Positions 52,251-63,601 of a stretch of DNA of 64,000 nt are shown one piece after another. The stretch is from positions 3,669,910-3,733,909 of the forward strand of contig NC_057012.1 in the NCBI RefSeq assembly GCF_000002595.2, in the 5' to 3' direction. Within the stretch, counting starts at the first letter, position 1. Every line of letters begins with the position of its first letter. The notes beneath the pieces are model-generated. The model worked only from the letters and a program-made list of their open reading frames with translations, was not told the DNA's origin and did not search any database. The stretch comes from Chlamydomonas reinhardtii. Its lineage: Eukaryota > Chlorophyta > Chlorophyceae > Chlamydomonadales > Chlamydomonadaceae. The translations under genes and the position numbers were made by a program.

Positions 52251-53098
52251 TATGATTTCGAGAGAGCGTGTTGAAGGGAGTTCGGGTGGGACACACCATC
52301 CGGCTGAGTGCGGGGCAGCAGTATCCCATCATGGACTTTTAGGTCGCAGGGACGGAGCATCAGCCGTCCTGCAGCGCTTTGCATGCAGCTACAGCCAACG
52401 CAGTTGTGACCAGCCCTGTGTGTGATCCTGCTGACAGTTGGGGACCGGCAGCCAAAGCGTAACAGGATGCAACTCGGAACGGATGCGGGGATGAGCTGTA
52501 CTGTAGGCTCGTAGTCTCAAGCTGGCGCAGCGACAGCGTGACGGTCACAGGGTCTGGGGTGCAGTCCGCACAGGGGCGCGGGGGCGGCGAGAACCTTGCG
52601 GAACCAAGGGTGCAGACGATGTCCGGCACAGGCCAGGGGTGCTTGGGGAACCATGCAGCGTGCTGACGGTGTCCGGCATCGAGCAGGGGGGGGAATGGTA
52701 TGCGACATGATAAGTAAGAATCGTCCGTTCAATGACAACCTCAGGTATGAATGCGGATGTTACAGAGGGGACAGTCCCAGCACCCAAAGACGCCGAGCCA
52801 TCACATGCTATCAGGGCCCAACTTGACTCCATCAACCCCGACTTTGCTGCAAACCCTCCCGCGGACAAAGTCCGTGTGACTCCGCGCACAGTGAGTCCTA
52901 GCCAAGCCTCAACCCGCGAGAGCCCCACCGCTGTGCCTCAACGTCACAAGCCTAGGCACAGAAGTGCCGGGAAACGTCTAGGCCGCAGGACACACGCACA
53001 GCGCACGCACTAACCAGGGCGCAAGCGTCCAGGTACTAGAACGGTCGCCCACGCGTGCATCCTGCCCACACACAAAGCCACCAACCACGCACAACCGC
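52251..53098. other. No gene; likely 3' flank of the LINE fragment
   Basis: No coding bias in any frame. The part nearest 53098 should be the 3' UTR of the minus-strand LINE. A tandem pair of imperfect ~60-base blocks around 52590-52690 (GGTGTCCGGCA, GATGTCCGGCA) suggests local duplication. Confidence 0.35.
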
Positions 53099-54370
53099 TC
53101 ACGGCGAGGGAGGCGGGTAATCAGCGTCATACGGCAAGCGCAAAACCATGCCGTCACCAACAGCCCGAGAGATGAAAGGATGCGCAGACGGCACAGTGTC
53201 CCAACCCTTTGGCCTGATACCCAGAGTCACAAACGTCTGGAGACGACCCCAGAAGTCAGCTACGACGGCAAGTCCAATGCTCAGCACCCGGGCCGACGGC
53301 AGCTTCGCTCGCGCCGCCAACCCGGCCATAACCATACGCTGCCGACCAAAGTCCAGGGCAGACATAGCAGCGAGACACACCACATCCCACACAGGTGGCG
53401 CAAGCCCCGCAGGCGGGCGCACCAACCACAACTCCTCACGAGAGAAGGCACTTAGAGCCTCCTCCGGCAGGAAACCCATAGCCAGTCCCATGTTTTCCCG
53501 CAGGGACAGCGCAACAGTGCAGTCCCAACACCAGTGACGCCGGTCCCCATCCTGCATGTCAACCCCACACGCCCAACACGGGTCAACAGCAACGCCTCGC
53601 GCCCGCTCGCTAGCATGCCGTGGAAACGCCCAGCAAGCGTTGGCGGCCACACGCCACAGTGCTTCCTTATGATGATTCTCCCATTTCAGCGACCACAAGC
53701 GGGCCAAGGTGCACACGAAGGCCCCCGCCGCCAGGGCAGCCCCCACCCCCGACACACCCGCATCGCACACATACTGCAAATGCTTAGCCTTCAGGGCGGC
53801 GAACTGTGGAGCCATTTGTAGCACGGTCCCCGCCTTCACCGTGTAGGCAGTGAGCAGGATGGGCGGCCCCCCGCACTGCAACCAGGCAAGCCCCCGCACC
53901 ACCTGTTGTACCGACTCCGCCGTAGCACTCACGATGTCGGCCGCCGGGAGCGGCAGCGCGGCGGCAAGCCCCCGAGCCAGCTGGGCGGCACGCGCGGCGG
54001 CAGCCCAGCCAGCGGGGAGAAGGGCCACCGCCGCCGCAAACCGGTCGGCCGCCTCTTGAGGCGACGCCGGCCCCGGCAGGGGCGACGGCAGGCGCGCCCG
54101 CGTGCTCCAGTGCAGCACGCGCCGCCACACAGCAGTCACATACATTTCCACACACGCTTCACCAAACCGGGAGCCCTCCGCCCAAGGGCGTGTCAATGCC
54201 TGCCGCAGTTCGTTCAGGCCGTCACCAGCTGGCCCACACACGCCAGTCCCAGCAGAGCGAACAAATCCGCGAAAGCCACTTCCAACGTGCGGCCGTCCTC
54301 ACACAGCGCCGGGTTAGCCCACAACGGCACATGACTCACCCACGCGCCCGGCTCGGGTATGAAGCCAATG
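53099..54370 (-). mobile_element. LINE (non-LTR retrotransposon), 3' part with RT zinc-binding-like domain
   Basis: The minus strand encodes the C-terminal part of a non-LTR retroelement ORF2-like protein, ending SPPP-type at 53099. Diagnostic is the zf-RVT-like block: LWSLKWENHHKEALWRVAAN followed by CWACGVDMQDGDRRHWCWDC, a CxxC-x10-H-x4-C arrangement. Upstream, WVSHVPLWANPALCEDG and DLFALLGLACVGQLV match the usual pre-zinc region of algal LINEs, but near 54230 the frame shifts by one base before GLNELRQALTR. The RT and endonuclease domains are missing, so the copy is 5'-truncated and broken, as is typical for LINEs. It lies upstream of RPL24 on the opposite strand. Confidence 0.75.
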
Positions 54371-55450
54371 CAGCAACCTGGGGCGGCTTGCGGGTGTACT
54401 GGTACTAGGCCGCCTGCAACGCAGGGCAACGCTTTGGGGCCCCTACAGCCTACACGTGCATCGGACGCACGTATTACCCATGATAAGCCCCGTGTTACTA
54501 CATTGACCGCCCCGCACATCCCCGGGGAGCACCTGTACCCGTCCTGGCTGGGCAGGGTCGCAGGTGACAGCAAGTGGGGCCGTGAGTGGGGCCCAAGTGG
54601 GAGTCGGAACCTCGCGATGGGCCGAAAGCCCGACCAACCTTGGCTGATGCCAAGCTATGTAAGCAGACTGCCCAGCCACTCCAGGAAGCGTCACAGAGCG
54701 AACGCGAGGGGAGAAATGCAGCGGGCTCCAATGCAGTCGCTTGGCCGTCGACTACATTTGGAGCCGTGCACAGGCTCAGCGTAGTTAATGGGCGTGGTGT
54801 GAATGCGGTAAATTTACCTGCTGCGCGCTGGGCTGCGATTTCATGACCGAATGAGGAGCAGCCGTACCGCGCCCGCTCCCGGCTACTCAGCGCGTCTCGC
54901 GCCCTAGACTCTCCCTCTTTACCTTAGGGCACACCTCATCTTTAGACCAGGTGAGATGATTGGCTGTCTGGCGGAGCTAAGCAGTGTCAAGGGGCCATCG
55001 GCGCGCCGCAGCGTGCCAGGCTCCACCGCGTGCAGCACCATCAGATTCAATGTTTCAGCCTTGGATTTTGAGCTTGCGGAGCAGCGCTGGACATACGCCC
55101 TTCGGGCGGCGCACCTCCGCGCTCTTGGCGGCCTCGCGTGCTGGCGGCTTTCCGGGCCATGCTGGCGTCCTGCAATAATTGGACTTTCACCAGCTTACTG
55201 GCAGATATCGGGCGCGGCTGCTATGGCGACCGCAGAGGGTCTGGCGCAGCGGCTGCGCTTGGGACGGCCCTCGTGGGCATTTCGATTCTCCGCAAATAGA
55301 AGCAACAGCACCAGAAATCAGTTACAGTGCTTCACGTATCAGCAGCGCTTGGGTGTACACCGGCTCCTGGAGCTGGTCACGGCCGTCATCTCAAGCTCGC
55401 TCAGCTCGCTCACCCGCGCTCGCCCAATATCGTTCCTCTACCTGCAGAAG
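54371..55450 (+). other. RPL24 5' region, probably with a 5' UTR intron
   Basis: The ATG of RPL24 at 55451 comes ten bases after TACCTGCAG, a good 3' splice site, so the 5' UTR is probably interrupted by an intron. The first exon and promoter must lie in this stretch and were not located. The minus strand near 54370-54600 may hold more decayed LINE sequence. Confidence 0.4.
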
Positions 55451-57842
55451 ATGGTGCTGAAGACGAACACGTGCCGCTTCAGCGGCCTGAGGATTTACCC
55501 TGGCAAGGGCATGATTTTCATCCGCACGGATGGCCAGCACTACATGTTCCTGAACAAGAAGTGCAAGTCCTACTACCACAACCGTCTCCGTCCCGCCAAG
55601 CTGGCGTGGACTGTGACCTACCGCAAGCAGCACAAGAAGGACCAGGTGGGCCGCCAGCAGCTTGGAGGGAAAGGGGCCCCATGGGCGTGGGGAGGGCAGA
55701 CGCGTCGGGGGCGTGTGCTTTGCTGTTGCATTACCAAGCGTCTCGAGAGAAGCATTGTTTCCCAGCGTCATCTGCGGAAGCATTCGACAGTGGCGGACAG
55801 CGCGCGCGGAGCGGCAGCGGCAGACGGTGCTGCATCGTCGTAAGCAGTCATCTGCGGACCTACACCACAGAGAGCAGCAGATGCAGCGGCTGTGGCGCGC
55901 GCGGGGGCGGCATTTGCAGCAGCTTGTACAGTAGCAAACGCGAGGAAGTATGGGGCAGGGGCAAAGGAAGCTACACCAGGCGCAGCTGCGGGGTCTGGTC
56001 TCTTTCGTATGCGGACAGGACTGGATGCGGGCGCTTGCGCCTGAATGCGTGCCCGCGGCGTTGCTGCGGGTTAGTGGCATGCTGCCCTGCCTTGGCACAC
56101 GGCGGGTGGGCGCGAGTCCAAATGTCGGCGGGTTCGCCCCGCTGCCTGGGACGACAGTTGCAGCAGCAGACACGGGGGCGCGGGGGCGCACGAATCATCA
56201 TGAAGCGCGCTTCATCCTGGTGCCATGCCGCGGACTGGAGGCAGCGGAGGCCCAGCGGGCGACCTGCTCTCTGATGCGATGCCTTCTTAGAGGCCGGCAG
56301 AGGCGCGAGCAGCTGGCGCCAGCAGCAGCTGCAAGCCTCGCGAGCTGAGGAAGACTGGATGGGCCACAGCGGGCAGGGCCGCCGGAAACTGCGGAGCGCG
56401 GCCGAGCCCTGTGTCACCCACGCACGGCAGCTGCTGTCCCAGGCACGGTGGCTGCTGTCAGCACGACCCGCGCGCGCCCGCATACAACCTTACCGTCCAA
56501 GCTGCCCTGCATTGCTGACCTGGCTTCGCGCCCTGCGCCGCCACTGTGTGTCCTCCTTTCCTCGCCCACAGATCAGCGAGGTGCAGAAGAAGAAGCGCCG
56601 GACTGCCGCTAAGTCCAACAACCGCTCCATCGTGGGCACCTCGCTGGAGGTGATCCAGAAGAAGCGGGCGGAGAAGCCCGAGGTCCGCCAGGCCAGCCGT
56701 GAGGCTGCCATCCGTGAGGTTAAGGTGGGTTTTAGCGCGCGGCAATGCCGGGCTGGGTGGAGCGGGGCAGAAGGCTTGGAATTAAGGGCATGCTGGAGGG
56801 GGGGGAGTGCCGCAGAGAGGAGTGCTTGACAGGCAGAAGGCTGGCACTTGCTGGCATGCGCGCTTTCGTGGGTATGTGATAGGCAGTATTCAACGTTGAG
56901 AACAGCGAGTGTTTAGGAATGCAGCGGCCGTACGAGGGGCATGACAAGGACCGTAAAGCAGAATGCGAAGCATTAGACAGCGGGAATTGGGCAGGCACGA
57001 TGCGGGCTGCCCACTGCACCGACCCGAGATTGTGAGGGCTGAGCACCAGTCGTGCCGCAAGCAAAACCTGTGGCGGGCCAGTTCGAGCAAGCGGTGTATC
57101 CGGCGATACTAGGACGGACGAGCAACTAACGGCCAGCAGCATGAGTGGCGCTGCAGTAGTTTGTGAGGCGAGACCGCGGCGGCGGCCCGTGACGGTGGCG
57201 ACAGCAGCATCGGACTGACGTGGCGGCAGGCCCACATGGCACCGATTTGCGGCGGCTACGGGGGTCTCAACCAGCTCAGCAGCCGCTTTGAGCTGTCGTC
57301 CGGCAGGGCCTGCTTAGTTCATGAAAATGGACATGCGGCTATGGCGCGGCTGCGGGCGCAGCGGTGGTCATGGACCTAGCCGCTGGCGGCGGCCGGTCAT
57401 CGGCATGCATCAGCACTGTATGGTGCCGCCAGCCTGAACCACCAGGCGACTGGGCTTGCTGCCGGCGCGGGCGCATGAGTCTCGATGCCGGCGGCGCATG
57501 GAAGCAACAGCCACTCTGGGCAGCAGGAGCTTGTGCGGCGCCAAAGGGGCAGTTGGGCGTGTGGGCATTCATGGGCCGGGCAGTGCGGAGCGCGTTTGCC
57601 CTAGGACCTGGCCGAGGCCCCGCCGACACAGCTTAGCTGCCTCACGCACCGCATGGCCAGATGATGCATGACATCCCATCTTGGTAGGAAGCTGACCCTC
57701 GCTCGCCTCCCTCTGCCTGGCCCTCCGCTTTGGTTTACAGGAGCGCGCCAAGAAGCAGAAGGCGGAGCGCGCCGCCGCTGCCAAGGCCGCCGCTGGTCCC
57801 CAAAAGGCTGCCCCCAAGGTCGTGGGCCGCGGCAAGCGCTAA
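55451..57842 (+). CDS. RPL24: 60S ribosomal protein L24 (eL24)
   Basis: Three exons join in phase to 149 residues: 55451-55645, 56572-56724 and 57741-57842. The N-terminal zinc-binding-like fold [20 protein letters not shown], then [20 protein letters not shown] and [15 protein letters not shown], are diagnostic of eL24. The basic helical tail runs [20 protein letters not shown] and ends VVGRGKR. It sits on the large subunit and forms an intersubunit bridge with the 40S. Length is close to the family norm (about 150-165). Introns of 926 and 1,016 bases are long for a ribosomal protein gene. TGTAA at 57877-57881 is only 35 bases after the stop. Confidence 0.97.
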
Positions 57843-57876
57843 GCAGCTTCGCATGCTGTGAAAGTGCTTTAGATCG

Positions 57877-57881
57877 TGTAA
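57877..57881 (+). terminator. TGTAA polyadenylation signal of RPL24
   Basis: TGTAA lies 35 bases after the RPL24 stop codon, giving a very short 3' UTR. Confidence 0.65.
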
Positions 57882-59168
57882 CGCGCAACCCCTGCAACCT
57901 GGCCCAAGGTCTCATTGCACAGCCCCGAGTCCGGCTTTGGAGGGGAGCAGGGAGTGGCAGAGGTTGAAGAATTGTGTAGCACAAACTGTGTACAGCAGGT
58001 TCTGCCGGCGCAAAACACCAGTTCCCGGGGTTTAGCTTGAGTGCGCGGTCGAGTTACGGGGGCGTCGTGGGGGCACAGACGGGTGCATTCCAGTTGCAAC
58101 GTGCACGCGTGCCCTACAGCCTATCAACAGCTACATAAACCAATCGCAACGGGACAGACGAGGCCAGCCGTGTCGTTACTTATACTGCAGCTATTAGTCC
58201 TGATCACCGGAGTGAAGGGAAGTGCGCCTTCGGAGTTGGCAATTCGGCAATCGACGTCACGACCCTGTTTCACGGCCCCACACTCTTACTCGTGTCCACA
58301 TTCCTCCTGTGCAGTCATTAGGTAGCGGGTTTCGGGCTCAACTGCTCAACTCGCGCTCCCCGGGACGCTCACCGCTTACCATTTCCAATTCAGTCCCAGG
58401 GGGGGGAGGTGCGGGCAGCCGACGTTGAGGGGGGGGGGGGCACCGAGCACATTTATTCGCCCAGACGCCCAAGCCGCCGGATGTGGATGCCGCAGCACGC
58501 ACAAGCTAAAACCAGCAACAAATATTAGTTTATGTGTACTCCTTGCCCCCGGTGAGAAGAAAGGCCTCCGTCATTCGGATTTGAGTCGCCTTCGCGCCTT
58601 GCCATCGGCGCGCTTTGGTCGCCCATGATATACTGTTGAGCAGATGTGTTGCACATCAGAGCGCATCATCACCATTACCTGAGGCCCTGAGCCTTCGAGA
58701 ACCATAATCGTTGTTCAGGATCAGAAATGTCCTGCGGCAGGCGCTGACCGGCAGGCTCAACTTGGCGTACCATATCAGTAACTTCCAGGCTAGCGCTTAA
58801 GCAACTGGTGAGCTGAACCTGAGGTAGTGCGGCCGGTCAACACAAGCCTGGCCGGGCGCTCAAACTGCTTGTGTGGCTGGGCCGACCGGCATTATATGCA
58901 ACTGTATTGGATGGATGGTTGCTTTGTGGCGACGTATGCACACGTTGTTGAAGAGCCGCCGAGAGGCTCTCTGCAAATTGCACGCACGCCTCTTCGGCCG
59001 GCAATTGCGCAGCTCTATGCACGGTCCGCCATTGAAGATATGGCCCTTTTTGTAGTAGTGTTGTCACCACCTATGGTGCTAACGTAGGCGCCCAACCTTT
59101 TGGCGCCATCTCACCACCCGACCACTGCTCCCCACACCTTCCCCTGCCCCTTCATCCTCGCAGCTGTC
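57882..59168. other. Intergenic; G-run and 5' flank of the UIM gene
   Basis: No coding signal on either strand. A G13 run with nearby G7 (58399-58441) could form a quadruplex. The promoter of the downstream gene must be here; no TATA is evident. Confidence 0.4.
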
Positions 59169-61852
59169 ATGTCCGTCACCGGCCTCACGGAATTTGAGGA
59201 CAGTTATGAGGCGGACCTGGCACAGGCAATAGCAGCTAGCCTTCAGGACGCGCCAGCGACAGGTGCGTGCCTTCACTGCCTTGCCAGCGGCCACGTGCAA
59301 CACCCCGACGCGCAGCCTCTCACAAACTACAGCCGCACTGCGAGACACATGCATTCGCTGCAGTCAGATCCCTTGCTAAACCCAAAACATCGTACCGATA
59401 TCTGTCACGTGCAGATGAATTGTACAACCCGGCGTGGGATGCCTTGCTTGCGGCGGGCCAGGCCGCGACCGCGGGCGGAGGCGACGCCGCCACAACGGCG
59501 ACAGCAGGGCGCGCCTCGCCGGTGCTGATGCTGCCCGCCCCGCCGCCGCAACTTGGCGGCGCGCTGGCGTCACGGCTGGGCGCTGTGGAGGACGACGACG
59601 CGGACTTCCAGAGGCAGCTGGCAGCGGCCATGGCCGCCAGCATTCAGTCGGCCGAGGAGGACAGCCTCCGGCGCAAGCACTGCCTGCCGACCGCGGCGCC
59701 ACCTGCAGCGGCGTTGCCCAGCGTTTTCCCGGGCATGGCCTCAGGCTTGTATGGGGGCGCGGGCGTGTACGCCACCACGGCGCCTTCGCTGCCTGCCAAC
59801 GCCTCAGTATGCAATGCTTGGGCGGCGACAGGGCCGGCGGCACTTGCAGCGGACACACCGCCCACTGGGCTCGACTCCACAGCAGCTGGGGGCCTTGGCG
59901 CAGGCTTGCAGCGCGGCGGCGCATACAACACTGCCACACGCCAGTCGTCTGCTCCCCTGCCTGAGTTGGCGTTGGTGCCCTCGCTGTTGGCGGGGCCGCC
60001 GCCCGGCAGCCCCGTGTCGTCAACTGCGGCCAGTGCAGGCGGCAGCGGTCCCAGCAGCCCCGTCACCTTCCCTGCTGCAGCGCAACACATCGCTGCACAC
60101 CAGCCTGCGTGCCACAAAGCAGCGGCTATCCCGCCGCGCCCTGCGGCCGCCGTCGCAACGGCGGCCGCCGCTTCGCTGCTGCTGTCGGCCTCGCCCGGAA
60201 AGCATGGCCGCACGCCCTCGCACACCAGCCTGCCTGAGGCCAGCCAGCCACACATGAAGCGCTCACGCCCGGCCAGCGACAGTGGCGCAGGCGCCGGCGT
60301 CAGCGCGTTTGGCGTGGGTGCCGGTCTGCAGGCCACGGCTGAGTCTTCGGGCGCGGGTGTGCGCCTGGGTGGCGGCGCCATGGGTGCGGGGGCGGGCTCT
60401 GTGCGCGTCACGAGCTCGGGTCTGTCGGGGCACCTCGCAGCTCGTCGGCTGGGTGAAGGCGATGCTGCCGACCCTAACAGCGGCGGCGGTGGTGGAGTTC
60501 GCGGCACGTGGACCGACCTGCGCGGCCGCTGCGCGAGTGTCGCGGCTGCGGACCTCATTGCCGGCGCGCATGGAGAGTCGCCGCCCACCCGACCAGCGTC
60601 TGCAGCATCGGGATGCAACCCTGCGGCCCTGGCGGAGGCGTCTGCTGCCGTCAGCCTGGCAGCAATCGCCGCGGCCTCGTCCGGCGAGCGCCAAGGCCTG
60701 GTTCCGCTGGACCTCTCGGGTTCATTCGTCGGCTCTCGCAGCCTCGCGCCCCCTGGTCGCCTGCACCCGCATCAGCACCAGCTTAGCCAGCATCAGCACC
60801 TCGAGCAGCAGGCGCACGCGGCATTCTTGCAGCTGCGGGAGCGCAGCGGCAGTGTTGCCGCTGACGGCGGCTCCGGGCTCCGCGGGGCGGTGGCGGCGCT
60901 TGACCTATCGCGGCCGGCGTTGCGCCTGGAGCAGCTGCTGCAGCGGCCGCACCAGGCACACCAGCCCGCGGCAGAGGTTGGGATCCCGTTGCGCCGCGCA
61001 GCCAGCCTCACCACGATAGGGCTGCAGGCCGTGGCAGAGCCCATGTCTATCGACACGGCCGCCCAGCCCCCGCAGCCCCTGCCTTTGCCTGACGCCGCCG
61101 AAGGCGCAGCCGACGGCACCGCTGTGGCCGAGGTGCCCGCCTTCGATGGCGCCGCCGATCGGCGGCTGCTGCAGCACCAGCGCGTGTGGTGGTGGCTGGG
61201 GCCATCACAGGCGCAGCTGGGACGCGTCATCTCCATCGACCGCCGCAGCAATCCGCTGCTGTACAGCGTGCGCCTGGACGCGCCGGCGGGCAGCGGTGGC
61301 GAGGGCGAGGTGGTCATTGCCACCGCCGACTGCCTGCTGCCGTTTGTCATGTTCGGTGAGGCAGTGATGTGCCGCCTGGAGGCAGCGCCGGACCTGGAGT
61401 CGGCCAACGAGGCAGAAGGCCAAGCCGACGTGGAGGCGGACGCTGCGCACATTGCGCCGGCGTCGGCGCGCTCGTGTGCGTGGGCTCGTGGCGTGCTGCA
61501 GCACTGCGTGTTTGACGGGCCTGTGCCGGCGGTGCACGTGCTGCTGCAGCAACGGCACGGCGCGGCGCTGTGCACGGTACCGTATGCAGCGGTGGTGCCG
61601 TGCGCGGACGCGGCTGAGGGGAGCGGCATCAGCCGCGGCTTTGCTGGCGGTGCAGTTGAGAATAGCAGTGGTGTCGGGGCTTGGGAGCTACAGCGATACG
61701 ACAGCACTGCTGCCCCGCATCCGGCTTTCGGGGCGTCGGATGCGGCGCTAGGGCCGGTGCCTTGGGTGCAGCAGTGGCCAGTGGCTGGCAGCAACCACAG
61801 CATGTGGGGTGCAGATGCGGAGGTGACGGCTCGCCCCTCCTTTGCAAGCTGA
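59169..61852 (+). CDS. Tandem ubiquitin-interacting-motif (UIM) protein
   Basis: Two exons (59169-59262 and 59415-61852) join in phase to 843 residues. UIM1 (residues ~8-27, FEDSYEADLAQAIAASLQD) and UIM2 (~90-114, EDDDADFQRQLAAAMAASIQ) each have an acidic patch, then Ala-x3-Ser (A20/S24 and A103/S107), the ubiquitin-binding signature. The single intron falls between them. The middle is low-complexity Ala/Gly/Ser/Pro with HQHQLSQHQHLEQQ and a possible nuclear signal (HMKRSRPAS). The last ~200 residues look folded: VWWWLGPSQAQLGRVISIDR, LLYSVRLDAP and AVHVLLQQRHGAALCTVPYA suggest small beta-barrel modules. It probably reads ubiquitin marks in transport, proteasome delivery or chromatin; which one is not evident. 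No enzyme domain is seen. Confidence 0.8.
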
Positions 61853-62619
61853 GGCCGTGTGGCGCGACGATGAGTACGTGCAAAGCACTTGAATTTTGTT
61901 GCCAAGCACTAGTCATAAGTTTGGTGTCAGAGCGTCGACCTATAGTTGTACATAAGGTTGGCCCCCGTTAGTGGTAGTTCGATATGTTGGTTGCTATCGT
62001 GTTTGGTGTCCTCGCAGGCTGGAGTGGTGCGAACAACTGTATGGTTGTGTGGGTGTTGAGCAGGTTGGCGTTTCGGATGCTGGCTGGGCGTGCACTGTTG
62101 GCTGAGGGCAGGACGGCCGAGAAAGAGCTGCTGCCGCACTGGCCAACGGCGAGTAACTAAATCAGGCGCATGCCAGCTATGGTGGTTGCCTCGTGCAAAC
62201 GACCTGATGTTACACTCGACCTTTCACAAGGCACTGGATACGAAACACGGTTTCAACGCTTACGAACACAATACACGGGCACCGCCTGTCAGGTCTAGCA
62301 AGATACGTTCAGCGCACCGCGGCACCAGCTGAGCCTCGCATGCATTCCGCGCCCGTGCAACAACATCGACATCCGAATCTCATCTCGTCACAACCAAGGG
62401 TGCCCCCGGTCAGAAATGACCTCACTCGCCGCCTGCTGGCCGACAACCGATACACTTTACAAGTGAATCCCCGCAGCGGCCGAACGGGAAAATTGGGATA
62501 TGCCCACACCACGTTCACCGTCTACAGGCTACAACGCGGCGCTCACCCCTGAAATTTGACTCGCTTCCAAAACTCAAGCGGCCGAAAAGGGAGTATCCAG
62601 GCCGTGCACAGAGACTGTT
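61853..62619. other. Convergent 3' regions
   Basis: 3' flank of the UIM gene (+) facing the 3' end of the next gene (-). No coding signal and no plus-strand TGTAA seen. Confidence 0.4.
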
Positions 62620-62624
62620 TTACA
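62620..62624 (-). terminator. TGTAA polyadenylation signal (minus)
   Basis: TTACA on the plus strand, about 595 bases after the stop codon of the 63219-64000 gene. A second copy lies near 62457. Confidence 0.45.
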
Positions 62625-63218
62625 CCACCACCACCACAACCGTACCGCTTCTCAACTTCCAACCATCTTTGCAACCCCCCCCCCAATAAACATCCTCGGC
62701 TCTTAAATGGGCTGCACGTAACAAGGAGGTGGCTGCCTTAGGGAGGCAGGAAAAGGGCTGATCCCGGGTCGTTATCAACCCAGCCACCTTGACGCGGGCG
62801 CCTACTAAGCACACGCATCTATGTTGGGGGCCTTTGGCATCCCCGCAAATCCGGACGTGCAATAGACAATAGCAAATAGTAATACGTAGCACTCGCGGTT
62901 TGCGCCAGTATGCTATGTTTTGCCGACGCACGCTGCACGTAAAAATTGCAAGCGCAGCGCCAGCCCTTCTCAACGCAGCCTGCATGGATGGCTGTGTGCG
63001 CATCCGTGCGGCGGCTGTCCAACCAAGGGGCCCTCTCGTATCATATACAGTGACATCCCCAGTATCCGCATTCCGTGCATCTTGCATGTGTGCCGCCGTA
63101 GCCGTCCTGCAACCTGAAATGCTTCACCTATCACCGACACCCGTGACCAACACCCCCACCTGGAACCAGTGCCAACAGTTGCCGCTATCTCCTCCGCGAC
63201 CGCCGCCACCGCCGGGCA

Positions 63219-63567
63219 TTAAGGCGCGGTCACAGCCTCCACCGGTGCCGGCTGCTTGTGCGCGCCCGCCGCAGCCACCCATGTCGGCTTCCACTCTGGC
63301 GCGTCCACCCGCAGGCTGCATGCGGCGCTGTCCTTGTGGTCATCATGCGCACTCGCCTTGGCAGCCTCCTTAGCCTTCTGCGGCTGCGCCGCCTTGGGGG
63401 CCGTGGAGCGGCTGTCCGTGGAGGAGGCGTTGCTGCGGCCGTCCAGACTGGCACGCCCGTCGCGGCTGCTCATGCTGCGGCGTCGCCCGCCGGCGCCCTG
63501 CTGCCCCTGTCCCTGCGTCTGTTGCGGCTTGTGGTTCGCCTCCTTCAACTGTCCCTGCGCCGCCTGC

Positions 63568-63601
<34 letters not shown>

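Noticed and set aside
59644-60618. 324-codon minus-strand frame
   Set aside because: It is the antisense shadow of the GC-rich UIM gene exon, which has the better codon bias and two UIMs.
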